A stretch of 64,000 bases of DNA from the NCBI RefSeq assembly GCF_002973525.1, contig NZ_PVEN01000006.1:248001-312000 (forward strand), written 5' to 3'. Made by a program: the position numbers and the translations under genes. The notes below the pieces were generated by a model. That model was not told the origin of the DNA, made no database searches, and saw nothing but the letters and a program-made list of their open reading frames with translations. This DNA comes from Paraburkholderia sp. BL21I4N1. GTDB taxonomy: Bacteria > Pseudomonadota > Gammaproteobacteria > Burkholderiales > Burkholderiaceae. Positions 1 through 8,146 of this stretch are shown here, in pieces (positions within the stretch are counted from its first letter, which is position 1; each line of letters opens with the position of its first letter).

Positions 1-528
1 GGCCATGCCCTCGCCGAAACGCTCCGGGTCGTCGCTGCCGAGACACAGATAGCCGCTGACGGTGTCGCCCGCGGCGAGCGGCAGCAGAATCGCGCTGGCG
101 GGTATGGTGCTGTCGTGCGTATGGCTGTCGTGCGTACGAACCTCGCCGAAGAATGCGCGGCACACGGCGTCATCCCGTTGCGCGGGTCTACCCAGCCAGG
201 GCCGGCCTTCGTCGCACAGACCTTGCGCGGCGAGCCCGCCTTCGCGCGAAGTCTTCAAACCGGGTAGACCGAGTGCGCGCATAGCGCCCGGCTCTAGTAA
301 TTCGAGCAGCATCGGCGCACGGTCGTCGAGCCACAGCGTCACGCTGGCCAGCGAGAATTCCCGCGGCAGATGGCTGAACAAGGTGTCGAGAAAAGACGCG
401 AAATCCTGCGCGCCGATCAAACGCAATTCGACATTCTGGAAACGACGCAGCGTGCGCTCGTTGTGCTGGACAGTATCGACGAGCGAGCGAAGGCGGTCGG
501 AGAGCGGCGTTTGAGCGGAATTCGTCAC
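1..528 (-). CDS. GAF/DUF484-type sensory protein, N-terminal part (runs off the left edge)
   Basis: An open frame of 176 codons starts at a GTG (528-526) and leaves the window still open. The first ~55 residues are an amphipathic, charged segment rich in Leu and Arg (HNERTLRRFQN, LRLIGAQDF), followed by a GAF-like fold ending in a run such as ASAILLPL then SGYLCLGSDDPERF. That ending is typical of DUF484/GAF proteins, which in Burkholderiales are often fused to a C-terminal GGDEF domain; that part would lie outside the window, so a diguanylate cyclase is only inferred. No strong ribosome binding site precedes the GTG and the frame stays open upstream to about 598, so the start is uncertain. 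Confidence 0.6.
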   Translation of the reverse strand, partial: MTNSAQTPLSDRLRSLVDTVQHNERTLRRFQNVELRLIGAQDFASFLDTLFSHLPREFSLASVTLWLDDRAPMLLELLEPGAMRALGLPGLKTSREGGLAAQGLCDEGRPWLGRPAQRDDAVCRAFFGEVRTHDSHTHDSTIPASAILLPLAAGDTVSGYLCLGSDDPERFGEGMA

Positions 529-867
529 GTTATCAATAAGGCGCGCCCGAAGGCCAAGCGGGGACCACGGCCCCAACCGCTTTAATAACGGCCGAATTCA
601 CGAGGTCTTGAGGGTGGGAATCGAGACGTACCGCGGTTGCGTGAGTTTCTACGTGCGTTTTCGCGCAGGTTCGCGCGCGGTTTCCCGAAGCTCCACATCG
701 ACTCGCCCGCGCTTTTCCACGCTCTTAAGTCTGGCTTAATTCTTTGCTGTAACTATGACTGCACAACATCCCCTGTTGAGCCGCCAGAACATCGGCGGCG
801 CTTTTTCTCCGGGGTGTCGGGGACGCGCCGAAAGGCAGGCAGCAGGCCTGCGAAGAAGGAGTCAAAC
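529..867. other. Intergenic region, 339 bases, with one terminator-like hairpin
   Basis: This stretch lies between two divergently read genes. No convincing gene is present on either strand. A hairpin followed by a T-run sits at 780-806. An A/T-richer patch around 725-760 may hold the promoter of the following small gene, but I could not assign clear -35 and -10 boxes. Confidence 0.5.
780..806 (+). terminator. Rho-independent terminator-like hairpin upstream of a small gene
   Basis: GCCGCC at 780-785 pairs with GGCGGC at 794-799, followed by GC and five T. It lies 61 bases before the ATG at 868. No gene on the + strand ends just upstream, so it could be an attenuator in the leader of the 868 gene or end an unseen short transcript. 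Confidence 0.6.
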
Positions 868-1125
868 ATGGTTGAAGACACGGTATTCGAGCATCTGCGT
901 GCCCTACCTGGCAATGAATGGGTCCGGCAGATTCACTCGTGCAAGGTCTCTGATCCACTGCAGCCGCCTTGGGGACGTTCATACCGTCTCGTCGAATGGA
1001 CCATGAAACACACACCTGAATCGAGTCGCCGGGTCGTGCCCGCCGAAAGCACGCCGTTCGAGATCGCTCAGGCTGTCGTCTCGCATGTGCCGGGGCGACG
1101 TTTCTGCCAGCATGGCGACGAATAA
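868..1125 (+). CDS. Small hypothetical protein, 85 residues
   Basis: I do not recognise this protein. The ATG at 868 has a good ribosome binding site (GAAGAAGGAG at 852-861). The product is soluble, starts MVEDTVFEHLRAL and contains several Trp residues in its first half (NEWVRQIH, PPWGRSYRLVEWTM). No signal peptide, membrane segment or known motif is seen. The open frame extends upstream to 637 but the ribosome site supports this start. Confidence 0.6.
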   Translation: MVEDTVFEHLRALPGNEWVRQIHSCKVSDPLQPPWGRSYRLVEWTMKHTPESSRRVVPAESTPFEIAQAVVSHVPGRRFCQHGDE

Positions 1126-1266
1126 ACGCTCGCGTTTCGAAGCGCATTGAATTACGCCGCATCACATTCGTTTATCGAACAAGCGGGGTCTTGCAATGCT
1201 TGACATTTCCCCGCCACGCTTCTGCCTATGATGGATGCTTCCGCCGACACGTTAGATGGTTACGCC

Positions 1267-1350
1267 ATGAACTATCCGTACGACATCCTCACTGCCGCAT
1301 GTCTGTTCATCATCGTCGTCTCGACGTCGATCATGCTCGCGTTGAGCTGA
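1267..1350 (+). CDS. Putative 27-residue single-pass membrane micropeptide
   Basis: A short frame runs from ATG 1267 to TGA 1350. After MNYPYDIL it forms one hydrophobic helix (AACLFIIVVSTSIMLALS), enough to cross the membrane once. It is followed 14 bases later by a good intrinsic terminator, consistent with a monocistronic small-protein gene. Upstream, TTGACA (1200-1205) and TATGAT (1227-1232) are present but 21 bases apart, longer than a standard sigma-70 spacer, and the ribosome site is weak. Function unknown; inferred from hydrophobicity and the terminator only. Confidence 0.4.
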   Translation: MNYPYDILTAACLFIIVVSTSIMLALS

Positions 1351-1364
1351 GTTGATCGAAACCG

Positions 1365-1383
1365 GCCGCGACGCGGCTTTTTT
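1365..1383 (+). terminator. Rho-independent terminator after the micropeptide
   Basis: GCCGC (1365-1369) and GCGGC (1373-1377) pair around a three-base loop and are followed by six T. The position, just after the stop at 1350, fits the end of the short + strand transcript. Confidence 0.7.
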
Positions 1384-1459
1384 CGCGGCGACAAAGTGGC
1401 CAACGCGCGGCCGACACAACGCCGCCGCGCGCTACGCGCTTCCGTAAAAAGACGGGATA

Positions 1460-1479
1460 TACTGTACATATATACAGTA
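1460..1479 (+). promoter_or_regulatory. LexA (SOS) box
   Basis: TACTGTACATATATACAGTA fits the proteobacterial LexA consensus CTGT-N8-ACAG exactly, with the usual AT-rich core. It is a near-perfect palindrome lying 15 bases before the ATG at 1495 and overlapping a TATACT that could be the -10 element (1458-1463). LexA bound here would block transcription of the next gene, so that gene is very likely induced by DNA damage. Confidence 0.85.
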
Positions 1480-1494
1480 TTTTTCGTCTGAGCA

Positions 1495-1863
1495 ATGCGC
1501 CTTCCTCCCTTCGATCCTCCCACGCTCGCCGAACTGCGAGCCTGGTGGCGTACGCGCGACGAACACGCCGTACAGCGGCTCATCCTCGAAATTCAACGTC
1601 AGCGGCTCACGCTGCTGGAGCTGCGTCTGCTGATCGATAGCGGCGTTCAGCAGGCACGTGCCGCAGATCGCACGCTGGTCGAACGCGGCGAACCGCTAAT
1701 GACGCTACGCATCAGAATCGCCCAGGAAGTGCTGCGGGTCGGCGACATCGACGATACGCGGCGAACGAATCGCGCCGCGCAGGAAAAGGTCGCGGTTCAC
1801 ACCGAGGGGCAAATGGAATATGCGCGTGAGGGCCGCCTGAGACGGCAGCGCCGCAATATCTAG
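1495..1863 (+). CDS. Hypothetical protein, 122 residues, probably SOS-regulated
   Basis: I do not recognise the family. The product is small, basic and predicted mostly helical, with charged repeats such as RLILEIQRQRLTLLELRLL in the middle and an Arg-rich C-terminus. No membrane segment is seen. The gene follows a LexA box by 15 bases, which ties it to the SOS response. The ATG has no clear Shine-Dalgarno sequence. An antisense frame (1899-1705) overlaps the 3' half, and it is possible that the true gene ends or reads differently there. Confidence 0.5.
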   Translation: MRLPPFDPPTLAELRAWWRTRDEHAVQRLILEIQRQRLTLLELRLLIDSGVQQARAADRTLVERGEPLMTLRIRIAQEVLRVGDIDDTRRTNRAAQEKVAVHTEGQMEYAREGRLRRQRRNI

Positions 1864-1928
1864 CACAACCCGCGGTGTCAACGTCCGCTTTGCACGCAAA
1901 GAGACGGACGTAACACCGCGCGATTACT

Positions 1929-2555
1929 TCAACGCGTTTGCGTGGCGACGCGCAGACCAAGCGAAATAAACAGCACGCCGATGATCTTGTTCTGCCAGCG
2001 GCTCAACCAGGTCAGCCGCTTGACGAGCTTGCCGAGCGGACGAATCGTCAACACGATCAGCGTCGTATAAAGCGCGCTCATGCCGACGAAAATGAGTCCG
2101 AGCGTGGTGAATTGCAAAAACGTGGAGCCGTGTTCGGGTCGCACGAATTGCGGCAAAAACGCGAGAAAAAACAGCGCGGTCTTGGGATTCAATACTTCGG
2201 CGGGAATGGCCTGAAAGAAGGCTTTTGAAGGCGACACCGGCGCGACCGTGGGTAAATGCGCCTGGGTCTGCTTCTCGCGCAAGGCACGAATGCCGAGATA
2301 AACGAGGTAGGCCGCGCCGGCGAATTTCACTGCGTTGAAGGCGAGTGCCGAGGTCATCAGCAGCGCCGAGAGTCCGACCGACGCGGCCAGCGTATGAACG
2401 AAATCGCCCGTGGCCACACCGAGGCCCGTGAGAATGCCGGCCTTGCGGCCACCATGCACGGTACGCGTCAACACCAGCAAGACCGCCGGACCGGGGATCA
2501 GAAAGAGCCCGAGTACAACGGCAACGAAAGTCCCTAACGTGGATAAGTCGAGCAT
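1929..2555 (-). CDS. LysE/RhtB-family amino-acid exporter
   Basis: The product (208 residues) belongs to the LysE family of inner-membrane exporters for amino acids and related compounds. It opens MLDLSTLGTFV, carries the typical LFLIPGPAVLLVLTRT first helix with its Pro-Gly-Pro turn, then GRKAGILTGLGVATGDFVH, and further helices to about six in all. NPKTALFFLAFLPQFV in the second half is the other family hallmark. The start at 2555 is chosen because AAGGAGACGAC lies just before it; a longer frame to 2675 lacks support. Substrate cannot be told from the sequence. Confidence 0.9.
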   Translation of the reverse strand: MLDLSTLGTFVAVVLGLFLIPGPAVLLVLTRTVHGGRKAGILTGLGVATGDFVHTLAASVGLSALLMTSALAFNAVKFAGAAYLVYLGIRALREKQTQAHLPTVAPVSPSKAFFQAIPAEVLNPKTALFFLAFLPQFVRPEHGSTFLQFTTLGLIFVGMSALYTTLIVLTIRPLGKLVKRLTWLSRWQNKIIGVLFISLGLRVATQTR

Positions 2556-2873
2556 GTCGTCTCCTTGATGGCGCGCCGGGTTCAATGTGCCAGCGCGCGT
2601 TCTGCGAAACATTGTAGACGAGTGTGTTCCGACGCTTCGCAAACCGCCCGACCCGACAACCGGTCTTTCGCGCAAAAGCGTCGACTCGATCTACCTGGTT
2701 GGCGCGCGTAAGCTTTGATACGCTCCGCCGTGAGGTTCTCTTTTCATCGCCCGTTCATGTCGGCGCCGCATCGAAGGAGCACGTCGTAGCCGGCCCAAGC
2801 GCAGCGCTGCGAATGCAGCGGATAATCGACCCAGGCAGCTGATTTAATTTGTTTTAATTCAACCTATATCAAC
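2556..2873. other. Intergenic region between divergent genes, 318 bases
   Basis: No gene supported. The last ~40 bases before 2874 are AT-rich, suggesting the promoter of the YigZ-family gene lies there. No operator or RNA element recognised. Confidence 0.5.
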
Positions 2874-3455
2874 GTGAGTCACACCCTTTCAACGTCCGTA
2901 TTGTCGGAACTCGAGATCCGCAAGAGCCGCTTCATCGCGTACGCGATTCCGGTCGCCGATCGCGACGCCGCGATGGCTGAATTGCGTCGTCTGCGTGACG
3001 AGCATCCGGCCGCCACCCATGTGTGCTGGGCGCTGCTGGCCGGCGGCCAGTCCGGCATGTCGGACGACGGCGAGCCGTCCGGCACCGCGGGCCGGCCGAT
3101 TCTCGAAGTGCTGCGGCATCACGATCTGGACGGCGTGCTGGCGGCCGTCGTGCGTTATTACGGCGGCGTGAAGCTCGGCGCGGGCGGTTTGGTACGAGCG
3201 TACACCGACGCGATCGCATCGGCTTTGCTGGACGCACCGCGCGTCGAACGCATCGCGCAGATCACGCTCACGGTCGAAGTGAGTTACGCCGACGAGGCGA
3301 AAGTGCGCCGCTGGATCGACGCCGAGGGCTATACGCTGACCGACACCGGGCACGCCATGCTGGTGAGGATGACGATCCGTCTGCCCGTCAACGCACTCGA
3401 AAACGCACGGCGGGCACTGGTGGATATGACGCAGGGCAAAGCCGGTTTCTTCTGA
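2874..3455 (+). CDS. YigZ/IMPACT (UPF0029) family protein
   Basis: This 193-residue protein has the IMPACT N-terminal domain: EIRKSRFIAYAIPV near the start, THVCWALLAG around residue 50, SDDGEPSGTAGRPIL near 65 and VVRYYGGVKLGAGGLVRAY near 100, which are the family signatures. A C-terminal ferredoxin-like DUF1949-type region follows. The bacterial relatives (YigZ) are of uncertain role, connected to translation control in eukaryotic IMPACT. The start is a GTG at 2874; there is no other start in a better place. Length is normal for the family. Confidence 0.9.
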   Translation: MSHTLSTSVLSELEIRKSRFIAYAIPVADRDAAMAELRRLRDEHPAATHVCWALLAGGQSGMSDDGEPSGTAGRPILEVLRHHDLDGVLAAVVRYYGGVKLGAGGLVRAYTDAIASALLDAPRVERIAQITLTVEVSYADEAKVRRWIDAEGYTLTDTGHAMLVRMTIRLPVNALENARRALVDMTQGKAGFF

Positions 3456-3595
3456 GCGCCCCAAACCCGCAGCGCGACCACGCCGCTACCCGCCTCGAAT
3501 GCACCCGGACGATTCCCGTGTAGCAGCAGCGCTCTAATGACGCGATGTCGATCGGCGCGCCGCCTCGTTATGATGCCGCCGAAGGCACGGAGAAT

Positions 3596-4303
3596 ATGTC
3601 CGCGCCCGGCTCGCTGTTACCATGCTGCTCTGTACCGGATGACTTTTTCCAAAAGGCAAATCTTCTGACCTCGACCGCCGCTCATTCCAGCACAGCACCT
3701 GAGACGCCACGACGGAGCCTGCCGTCGCCCCGCTCACTGCGTTCGCCCCGCCGGTCCACCGTCCTCAAAGGCTGCGGCGTGATCGCGCTGCCGTTGATGC
3801 TGTCCGCCTGCTCCTGGTCCTGGTTCGGTCTGAATTGCGCGCCGCGCGCGAATACCGCGCATCCCACCGGCTCGTTGAGCGTGGCGCCGGCCCACGACTT
3901 CGCCTACATGGCGGCACGCAACGGCACGGTATCGCCGAACCGGATAGAAAACACCGCCATGACCGGCATCGTGCTCAAGGACGATATCAATGAGGCTGTG
4001 CACAACGGGATCGTGCGCAGCCTGCAGTTGTCCGGTTTTCATCTCGACTCGGGCAAACGCATTCTGAGCGGCAGCATCGAGAAATTCACGGTAGACGACG
4101 AACGCTCACCCGCCTCGTGGACGCTGAAAATGCACTACGTGGTCACCGACGCCGCAACCCGGAAAGTGGTGTTTTCAACCACCAAAACGGTCAGGCAAAA
4201 GTCGCCGAAATTCACCAGCAACACCATTGCGATCGAAGATACCGTGAAGCTGAGCATCGACGCGTTGATCGGCGACCCGGGCTTTGTCAAAAGCGTGAAT
4301 TGA
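3596..4303 (+). CDS. Putative outer-membrane lipoprotein (YajG-like)
   Basis: The frame encodes about 235 residues from ATG 3596, which has a GGAG just upstream. A lipobox-like LMLSAC sits after a hydrophobic stretch (VIALPLMLSACSW) about 65 residues in, unusually far from the chosen start, so the true start may be later at a non-standard codon, or the earlier part may be a long cytoplasmic leader. The mature part (HNGIVRSLQLSGFHL, SIEKFTVDD, LSIDALIGDPGFV) resembles YajG-like or transport-auxiliary lipoproteins. Its 3' end overlaps the convergent lyase gene by 17 bases. Function unknown. Confidence 0.65.
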   Translation: MSAPGSLLPCCSVPDDFFQKANLLTSTAAHSSTAPETPRRSLPSPRSLRSPRRSTVLKGCGVIALPLMLSACSWSWFGLNCAPRANTAHPTGSLSVAPAHDFAYMAARNGTVSPNRIENTAMTGIVLKDDINEAVHNGIVRSLQLSGFHLDSGKRILSGSIEKFTVDDERSPASWTLKMHYVVTDAATRKVVFSTTKTVRQKSPKFTSNTIAIEDTVKLSIDALIGDPGFVKSVN

Positions 4304-5108
4304 ACGGAACACGCCTAGCTTCGCCACGCTCCACGATTTCCACGTTGCCGTAGTACATGGTGCGATCGCTGACATCGGAGGGCCGCGTTTTCCACCACCA
4401 TTTGTAAATGCCGATCTTCAGATAAGCGCCCTTGTCGCCGGGATAGGCATTGGCCACACCGACGCTGTGCACCACGCGCACGCCATCCTTGTACAACTCC
4501 GTCAATGCATTCGTGCCTTCGTCGTCAGGACGATAGCGCAGGAACCAGTTCACGACCTTGCCGGCGTCGGCCGCGGGTGCGCCGAACGTGACCGACTGAT
4601 TCGCCTCGCTTGCAGCGCCTCTCACATCGACCTGGTAATGATCGCCCGCAAGGATGAGCGCAAATGGCGGCGATCCGGTGAAGCCGCCTTGATGCAATTG
4701 CGTAATGATCTCCGGCTGCCGCGTGTCGAGTGGATAACCGGCTGGGATCATGGTGGACCACCGAACTTCGTATTCCTTGCCCACCGCAAAATGCACGACC
4801 GGCGCAAAGACAACTTCCGCGCGAGGCGTGCCGCTCGCCACACGAGAGAAATCTTCCGAGCGGCGCATCGTCGTTTTCAACGCGATACCGTTGAATTGCG
4901 GCATGGCGACGGTCGAAACGGAATCCTCCTCAGGGGCCTGAATCGTCAAGCGCGGATCGATGCCGTTACGCCACGCGCTGCGATATAGAACCGTGTATGC
5001 GCCGCTGTCTTGCGGCGTCGGCCGCGACGCACCGCACGCCGCCAATAGCACCCACATTCCGGCGACCGCGATCGTTCTATGTGCCTTATCCACCCGCCGA
5101 CCCACCAT
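4287..5108 (-). CDS. Polysaccharide lyase (heparin-lyase I-like fold), lipoprotein
   Basis: The 273-residue product starts with a signal ending in VLLAAC, so it is probably lipidated and exported. The rest resembles the jelly-roll polysaccharide lyase family that includes heparin lyase I: EVRWSTMIPAGYP, PEIITQLHQGGFTGSPPF and KIGIYKWWWKTRPSD are the recognisable blocks. It is the last gene of the exopolysaccharide operon and its start overlaps the preceding GT26 gene by 23 bases. In such operons a lyase usually trims or clears polymer in the periplasm; that role here is inferred. Confidence 0.8.
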   Translation of the reverse strand: MVGRRVDKAHRTIAVAGMWVLLAACGASRPTPQDSGAYTVLYRSAWRNGIDPRLTIQAPEEDSVSTVAMPQFNGIALKTTMRRSEDFSRVASGTPRAEVVFAPVVHFAVGKEYEVRWSTMIPAGYPLDTRQPEIITQLHQGGFTGSPPFALILAGDHYQVDVRGAASEANQSVTFGAPAADAGKVVNWFLRYRPDDEGTNALTELYKDGVRVVHSVGVANAYPGDKGAYLKIGIYKWWWKTRPSDVSDRTMYYGNVEIVERGEARRVPFNSRF

Positions 5109-5853
5109 TCAGGCGACGAAGCGTCATGGCAATACGCGCCTTGAGCAGCATCAGCGCGAACCGGCTGTTGGTGACGAAATAGCGCCTCCACATGCGGCGC
5201 GGTTCCTGCGTGACACGATAGGCCCATTCGAGACCATTGCGCTGCATCCAGTCCGGCGCACGACGCACCTTGCCGACGACGACGTCGAACGTACCGCCCA
5301 CTCCCATCACGAAGTCGACCCCGAGATGCGACTTCCAGCGATTGATGAACATTTCTTTTTTCGGCGACGTGATCGCGACGAACAGCAATCGCGCGCCCGA
5401 GCGACGGATCATGTCCACGACCGCGGCTTCATCGTCCCAGAAGTAGCCGTGGTGATAGCCGACGATCCGCAGCCCGGCATAACGCGTTGAAACCGCCGCG
5501 GCCGCGCGCGTCACCACCGCGTCCGTTGCGCCGAGCAGGAACACCGGCAATGAACGTTGTGCCGACAGCCGTAACAGCCGCTCGAACAGATCGATCCCGG
5601 CCACGCGTTCGCGCACCGGCAGCCCCAACAGCCGTGCGCCCCACACCACGCCCATGCCGTCGATATTGACGATGTCGCACGCGCGCACCGAAGCCGCCAG
5701 TTCCGCGTCGGTCTGCAGATGGACTAGCTTTGCCACGTTGACCACGACGTGCTGCGTAAACTGCTTGCGTTCGATCCGCGCGCCGATCCAGTCGACGGTC
5801 TCGTTCATCGTTGCAATGTCCAAGGGACAGGAAAAGAGTTCGACGCGTTTCAT
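5086..5853 (-). CDS. WecG/TagA/CpsF-family glycosyltransferase (GT26)
   Basis: The 255-residue protein carries the GT26 signature: SCPLDIATMNETVDWI at the N-terminus, CDIVNIDGMGVVWGARLLG around residue 65, then LPVFLLGATDAVV and LLFVAITSPKKEMFI. Members transfer N-acetylmannosamine or its uronic acid to a lipid-linked sugar on the cytoplasmic face. Since wecB and wecC in the same operon make UDP-ManNAcA, this enzyme is a good candidate ManNAcA transferase (inference). Its start overlaps the stop of the GT4 gene by four bases (ATGA), so the two are translationally coupled. Confidence 0.9.
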   Translation of the reverse strand: MKRVELFSCPLDIATMNETVDWIGARIERKQFTQHVVVNVAKLVHLQTDAELAASVRACDIVNIDGMGVVWGARLLGLPVRERVAGIDLFERLLRLSAQRSLPVFLLGATDAVVTRAAAAVSTRYAGLRIVGYHHGYFWDDEAAVVDMIRRSGARLLFVAITSPKKEMFINRWKSHLGVDFVMGVGGTFDVVVGKVRRAPDWMQRNGLEWAYRVTQEPRRMWRRYFVTNSRFALMLLKARIAMTLRRLNGGSAGG

Positions 5854-6887
5854 GAGAGATCCTGCTGTTTCGAAGGGTGAGCCGAGTCAGTGGAGGTGAC
5901 GGAAGACAAACGTTGCCGACCGCCGCGAACGTCGCCCGAAATCGCTCGATAGAGCCGGTCGATCCGCGCCGCCACGTCCGCTGAGAAATAGCCAAGCGAC
6001 TTCAACCGTGCTCTTCCGTTTGAACGTATCGCGCGTTTCAGCACGTCGGCCGTGGCGCGCGCGAGCGTCGCCGCGTCACGGCCCTCGATCACCGCGCAGT
6101 TCGATACGCCCTGAAGCAAATGCCTGACGTCGCCCACATCGACAGACACGATGGGTAGATTGACCGCCATTGCTTCCTTGACCGACTGCGGCGAGCCTTC
6201 TCTTTCGGAGGTCATCAGGAGACAATCGGCCTGCAGAAGCAGGTCGCGTACCTCGCCGCGATTGAGGCCGTCGATATGCCGTTCCTCCACATCGCATCCC
6301 AACGAGCCCGACAACTGCGCCATAACCGCGCTGAAAAGCGGGTAGTCTTTCTCCGCTCTTTCCGGCGATGAAGGAAAGACCACGATTTTGCGGCGAGTCG
6401 CGGCTTTCCCGTAGTCGATCGGCTCCACGAATAGCGTCTCGTTGACGGCACAGGGAATGGTCGAGCAGCATCGTGAAATGCGGCTTACTCTCGTGGAGAT
6501 CTCATCGCTCACGCCAATGCAAGCGTGCGCGAAACGTGCCGCGGCGAGCGATATCGCTTTGATCCAGCCGGGCCTCATGACGTCGGAACCGTGAAACGTC
6601 ACCACGACTTTCGAGCGGGACAACAGTCTGACCAGCGGCGCGGAACAGGCGCTCAGCCCGAAGTGATAATGCACGACGTCGTACGCGTTACCCTTGACCC
6701 GTCCTGCCACACGAAAAAGAGACCCCAGGTACGCGAGCCGGCCGCGCCAGCCTTCGATCAGAAAAACGTCGACCTCATCGCCGTGCAGTTCACGCAACGC
6801 CAGGACCTGTTCGGTCACAAACACACCTTGAGTGGGTTGGGCTGCGTTGCGTCCGGCGTACATGTTCGTGACTACGAGAATCTTCAT
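5850..6887 (-). CDS. Glycosyltransferase family 4 (GT-B fold)
   Basis: The start MKILVVTNMY at 6887 is the usual GT4 beginning and has AAAGG just upstream; the frame extends to 7109 but that part is antisense-like filler. The N-terminal half shows the acceptor domain (GVFVTEQVLALREL, VVHYHFGLSA, VVTFHGSDVMRPG), the C-terminal half the nucleotide-sugar domain with an E-X7-E motif (EGSPQSVKE) followed by AMAVNLPIVSVDVG. It adds one sugar to the repeat unit during exopolysaccharide assembly. Acceptor and donor cannot be predicted. It overlaps the wzy-like gene by four bases. Confidence 0.9.
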   Translation of the reverse strand: MKILVVTNMYAGRNAAQPTQGVFVTEQVLALRELHGDEVDVFLIEGWRGRLAYLGSLFRVAGRVKGNAYDVVHYHFGLSACSAPLVRLLSRSKVVVTFHGSDVMRPGWIKAISLAAARFAHACIGVSDEISTRVSRISRCCSTIPCAVNETLFVEPIDYGKAATRRKIVVFPSSPERAEKDYPLFSAVMAQLSGSLGCDVEERHIDGLNRGEVRDLLLQADCLLMTSEREGSPQSVKEAMAVNLPIVSVDVGDVRHLLQGVSNCAVIEGRDAATLARATADVLKRAIRSNGRARLKSLGYFSADVAARIDRLYRAISGDVRGGRQRLSSVTSTDSAHPSKQQDLS

Positions 6888-8146
6888 CGGCGCCTTTCGA
6901 AGTTTTGGCGTGAGCAAACCACGCCTGAACCATGTACTTTGTCGCCGGATCGCGAAAAGGCGTGCATGACGAGCAACGCCGAAAAAACATACGAAGGCGA
7001 GACAAAGGCCATTGAGAAGATGTTGTCGAAGCAGAACGCCAACACGACGAACAACCACGGCATGCCGACCCGTTGTCCCTGGCCATAGCGCAACACGAAC
7101 CCTAGCCACACGAGTGCGCCCAGCAAGCCGATTTCGACGAAAAGGTGCGGATAGAAAGTGTCGGTTGTCTTCAGGATGCTGCCGAGCCCATACCAGTTGA
7201 AGTGGTAGTAGCCATAAAGCGGCGAACCGTACTTGACCGATGCGGGACCGCCGAACGAACCGAGCCCTTCCCCAAAAAAATTACCTTTGGCCAGCGACTC
7301 GAACATCACCCGGTAAGACTCCGCCCGCGCTGAATTGCCTTCGACGATATAGAACGAAATCTTGGCCGACGCCACGTTGAGCAGCGAGTCCAGATAGCCG
7401 TTGGCAATCACCCAGAGTGCCGCGCCTGCCGCCGCGCCGCCCATCAGCCAGACACGTGGGCTCACTTTCCTCGCGATCAGCGGATAAACCGCCAATGTCG
7501 CGAACATCTTGAACGAGAAGCCAAGCAGCGCGAACAGAACGAATAACCACGACAGGGCACGGGACCGCTCCGTCGGCTTGTACTGCCGGCACAGCAGGAA
7601 CGCACAGAAGTTGATGAAACTGAACTCCGAGAAGAACCCCATCCAACCTTGAGCCCGCAGGAACAAACCCGAATCGATACGGATCGGCAACAGCACCGGC
7701 AGACCGGTGAGATACGCCAGATAGAAATAGCATTGAAATAGATCGTTACTGAGTACGACAACGAAAAATACCGTCAGAACCGTATCGATGCGGTCGCGAT
7801 AGGCAAATAGCGCAACCGTGATAACGATTGGAAACAGAAAGCGGAGAAACTCTTCCATTCCCGCGTCGGCGTTGAACGAGCGCACGAGGCCGATCCAGAG
7901 CACGAACAGCAGCGGCGCGGCCAGCACGATCAAACGATGCAACCTCGGCCTGAGCGAAATCGCCAGCAACAGCAGGCAGAAAGCGAAAATCTTGACGAGT
8001 TGCGCGCGCTCGTCTTCGAGTGTGAGCATCGTGTCGCTGATGCAGAACACCAGATAAGCCAGCGCGACGCCCCACGCGCCGATTGAATGGAGCGTCAACG
8101 GCCGCCGTGTCGTGGCGCCGGACACGAACCCTCGCGTGGCGCTCAT
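6884..8146 (-). CDS. Wzy-like O-antigen/exopolysaccharide polymerase
   Basis: A 420-residue membrane protein with about ten to twelve hydrophobic helices and one larger periplasmic loop (GEGLGSFGGPASVKYGSP onwards, with many Tyr and Gly) as in polymerases and O-antigen ligases. Sequence conservation in this group is low, so the call rests on topology, length and its place between the flippase and glycosyltransferases. It would join repeat units in the periplasm. It overlaps both neighbours by four bases (ATGA), indicating tight coupling. Confidence 0.75.
   Translation of the reverse strand: MSATRGFVSGATTRRPLTLHSIGAWGVALAYLVFCISDTMLTLEDERAQLVKIFAFCLLLLAISLRPRLHRLIVLAAPLLFVLWIGLVRSFNADAGMEEFLRFLFPIVITVALFAYRDRIDTVLTVFFVVVLSNDLFQCYFYLAYLTGLPVLLPIRIDSGLFLRAQGWMGFFSEFSFINFCAFLLCRQYKPTERSRALSWLFVLFALLGFSFKMFATLAVYPLIARKVSPRVWLMGGAAAGAALWVIANGYLDSLLNVASAKISFYIVEGNSARAESYRVMFESLAKGNFFGEGLGSFGGPASVKYGSPLYGYYHFNWYGLGSILKTTDTFYPHLFVEIGLLGALVWLGFVLRYGQGQRVGMPWLFVVLAFCFDNIFSMAFVSPSYVFSALLVMHAFSRSGDKVHGSGVVCSRQNFERRR

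Noticed and set aside
1200..1232. Sigma-70 promoter TTGACA/TATGAT for the micropeptide
   Set aside because: Spacer is 21 bases rather than about 17; mentioned only in the gene entry.
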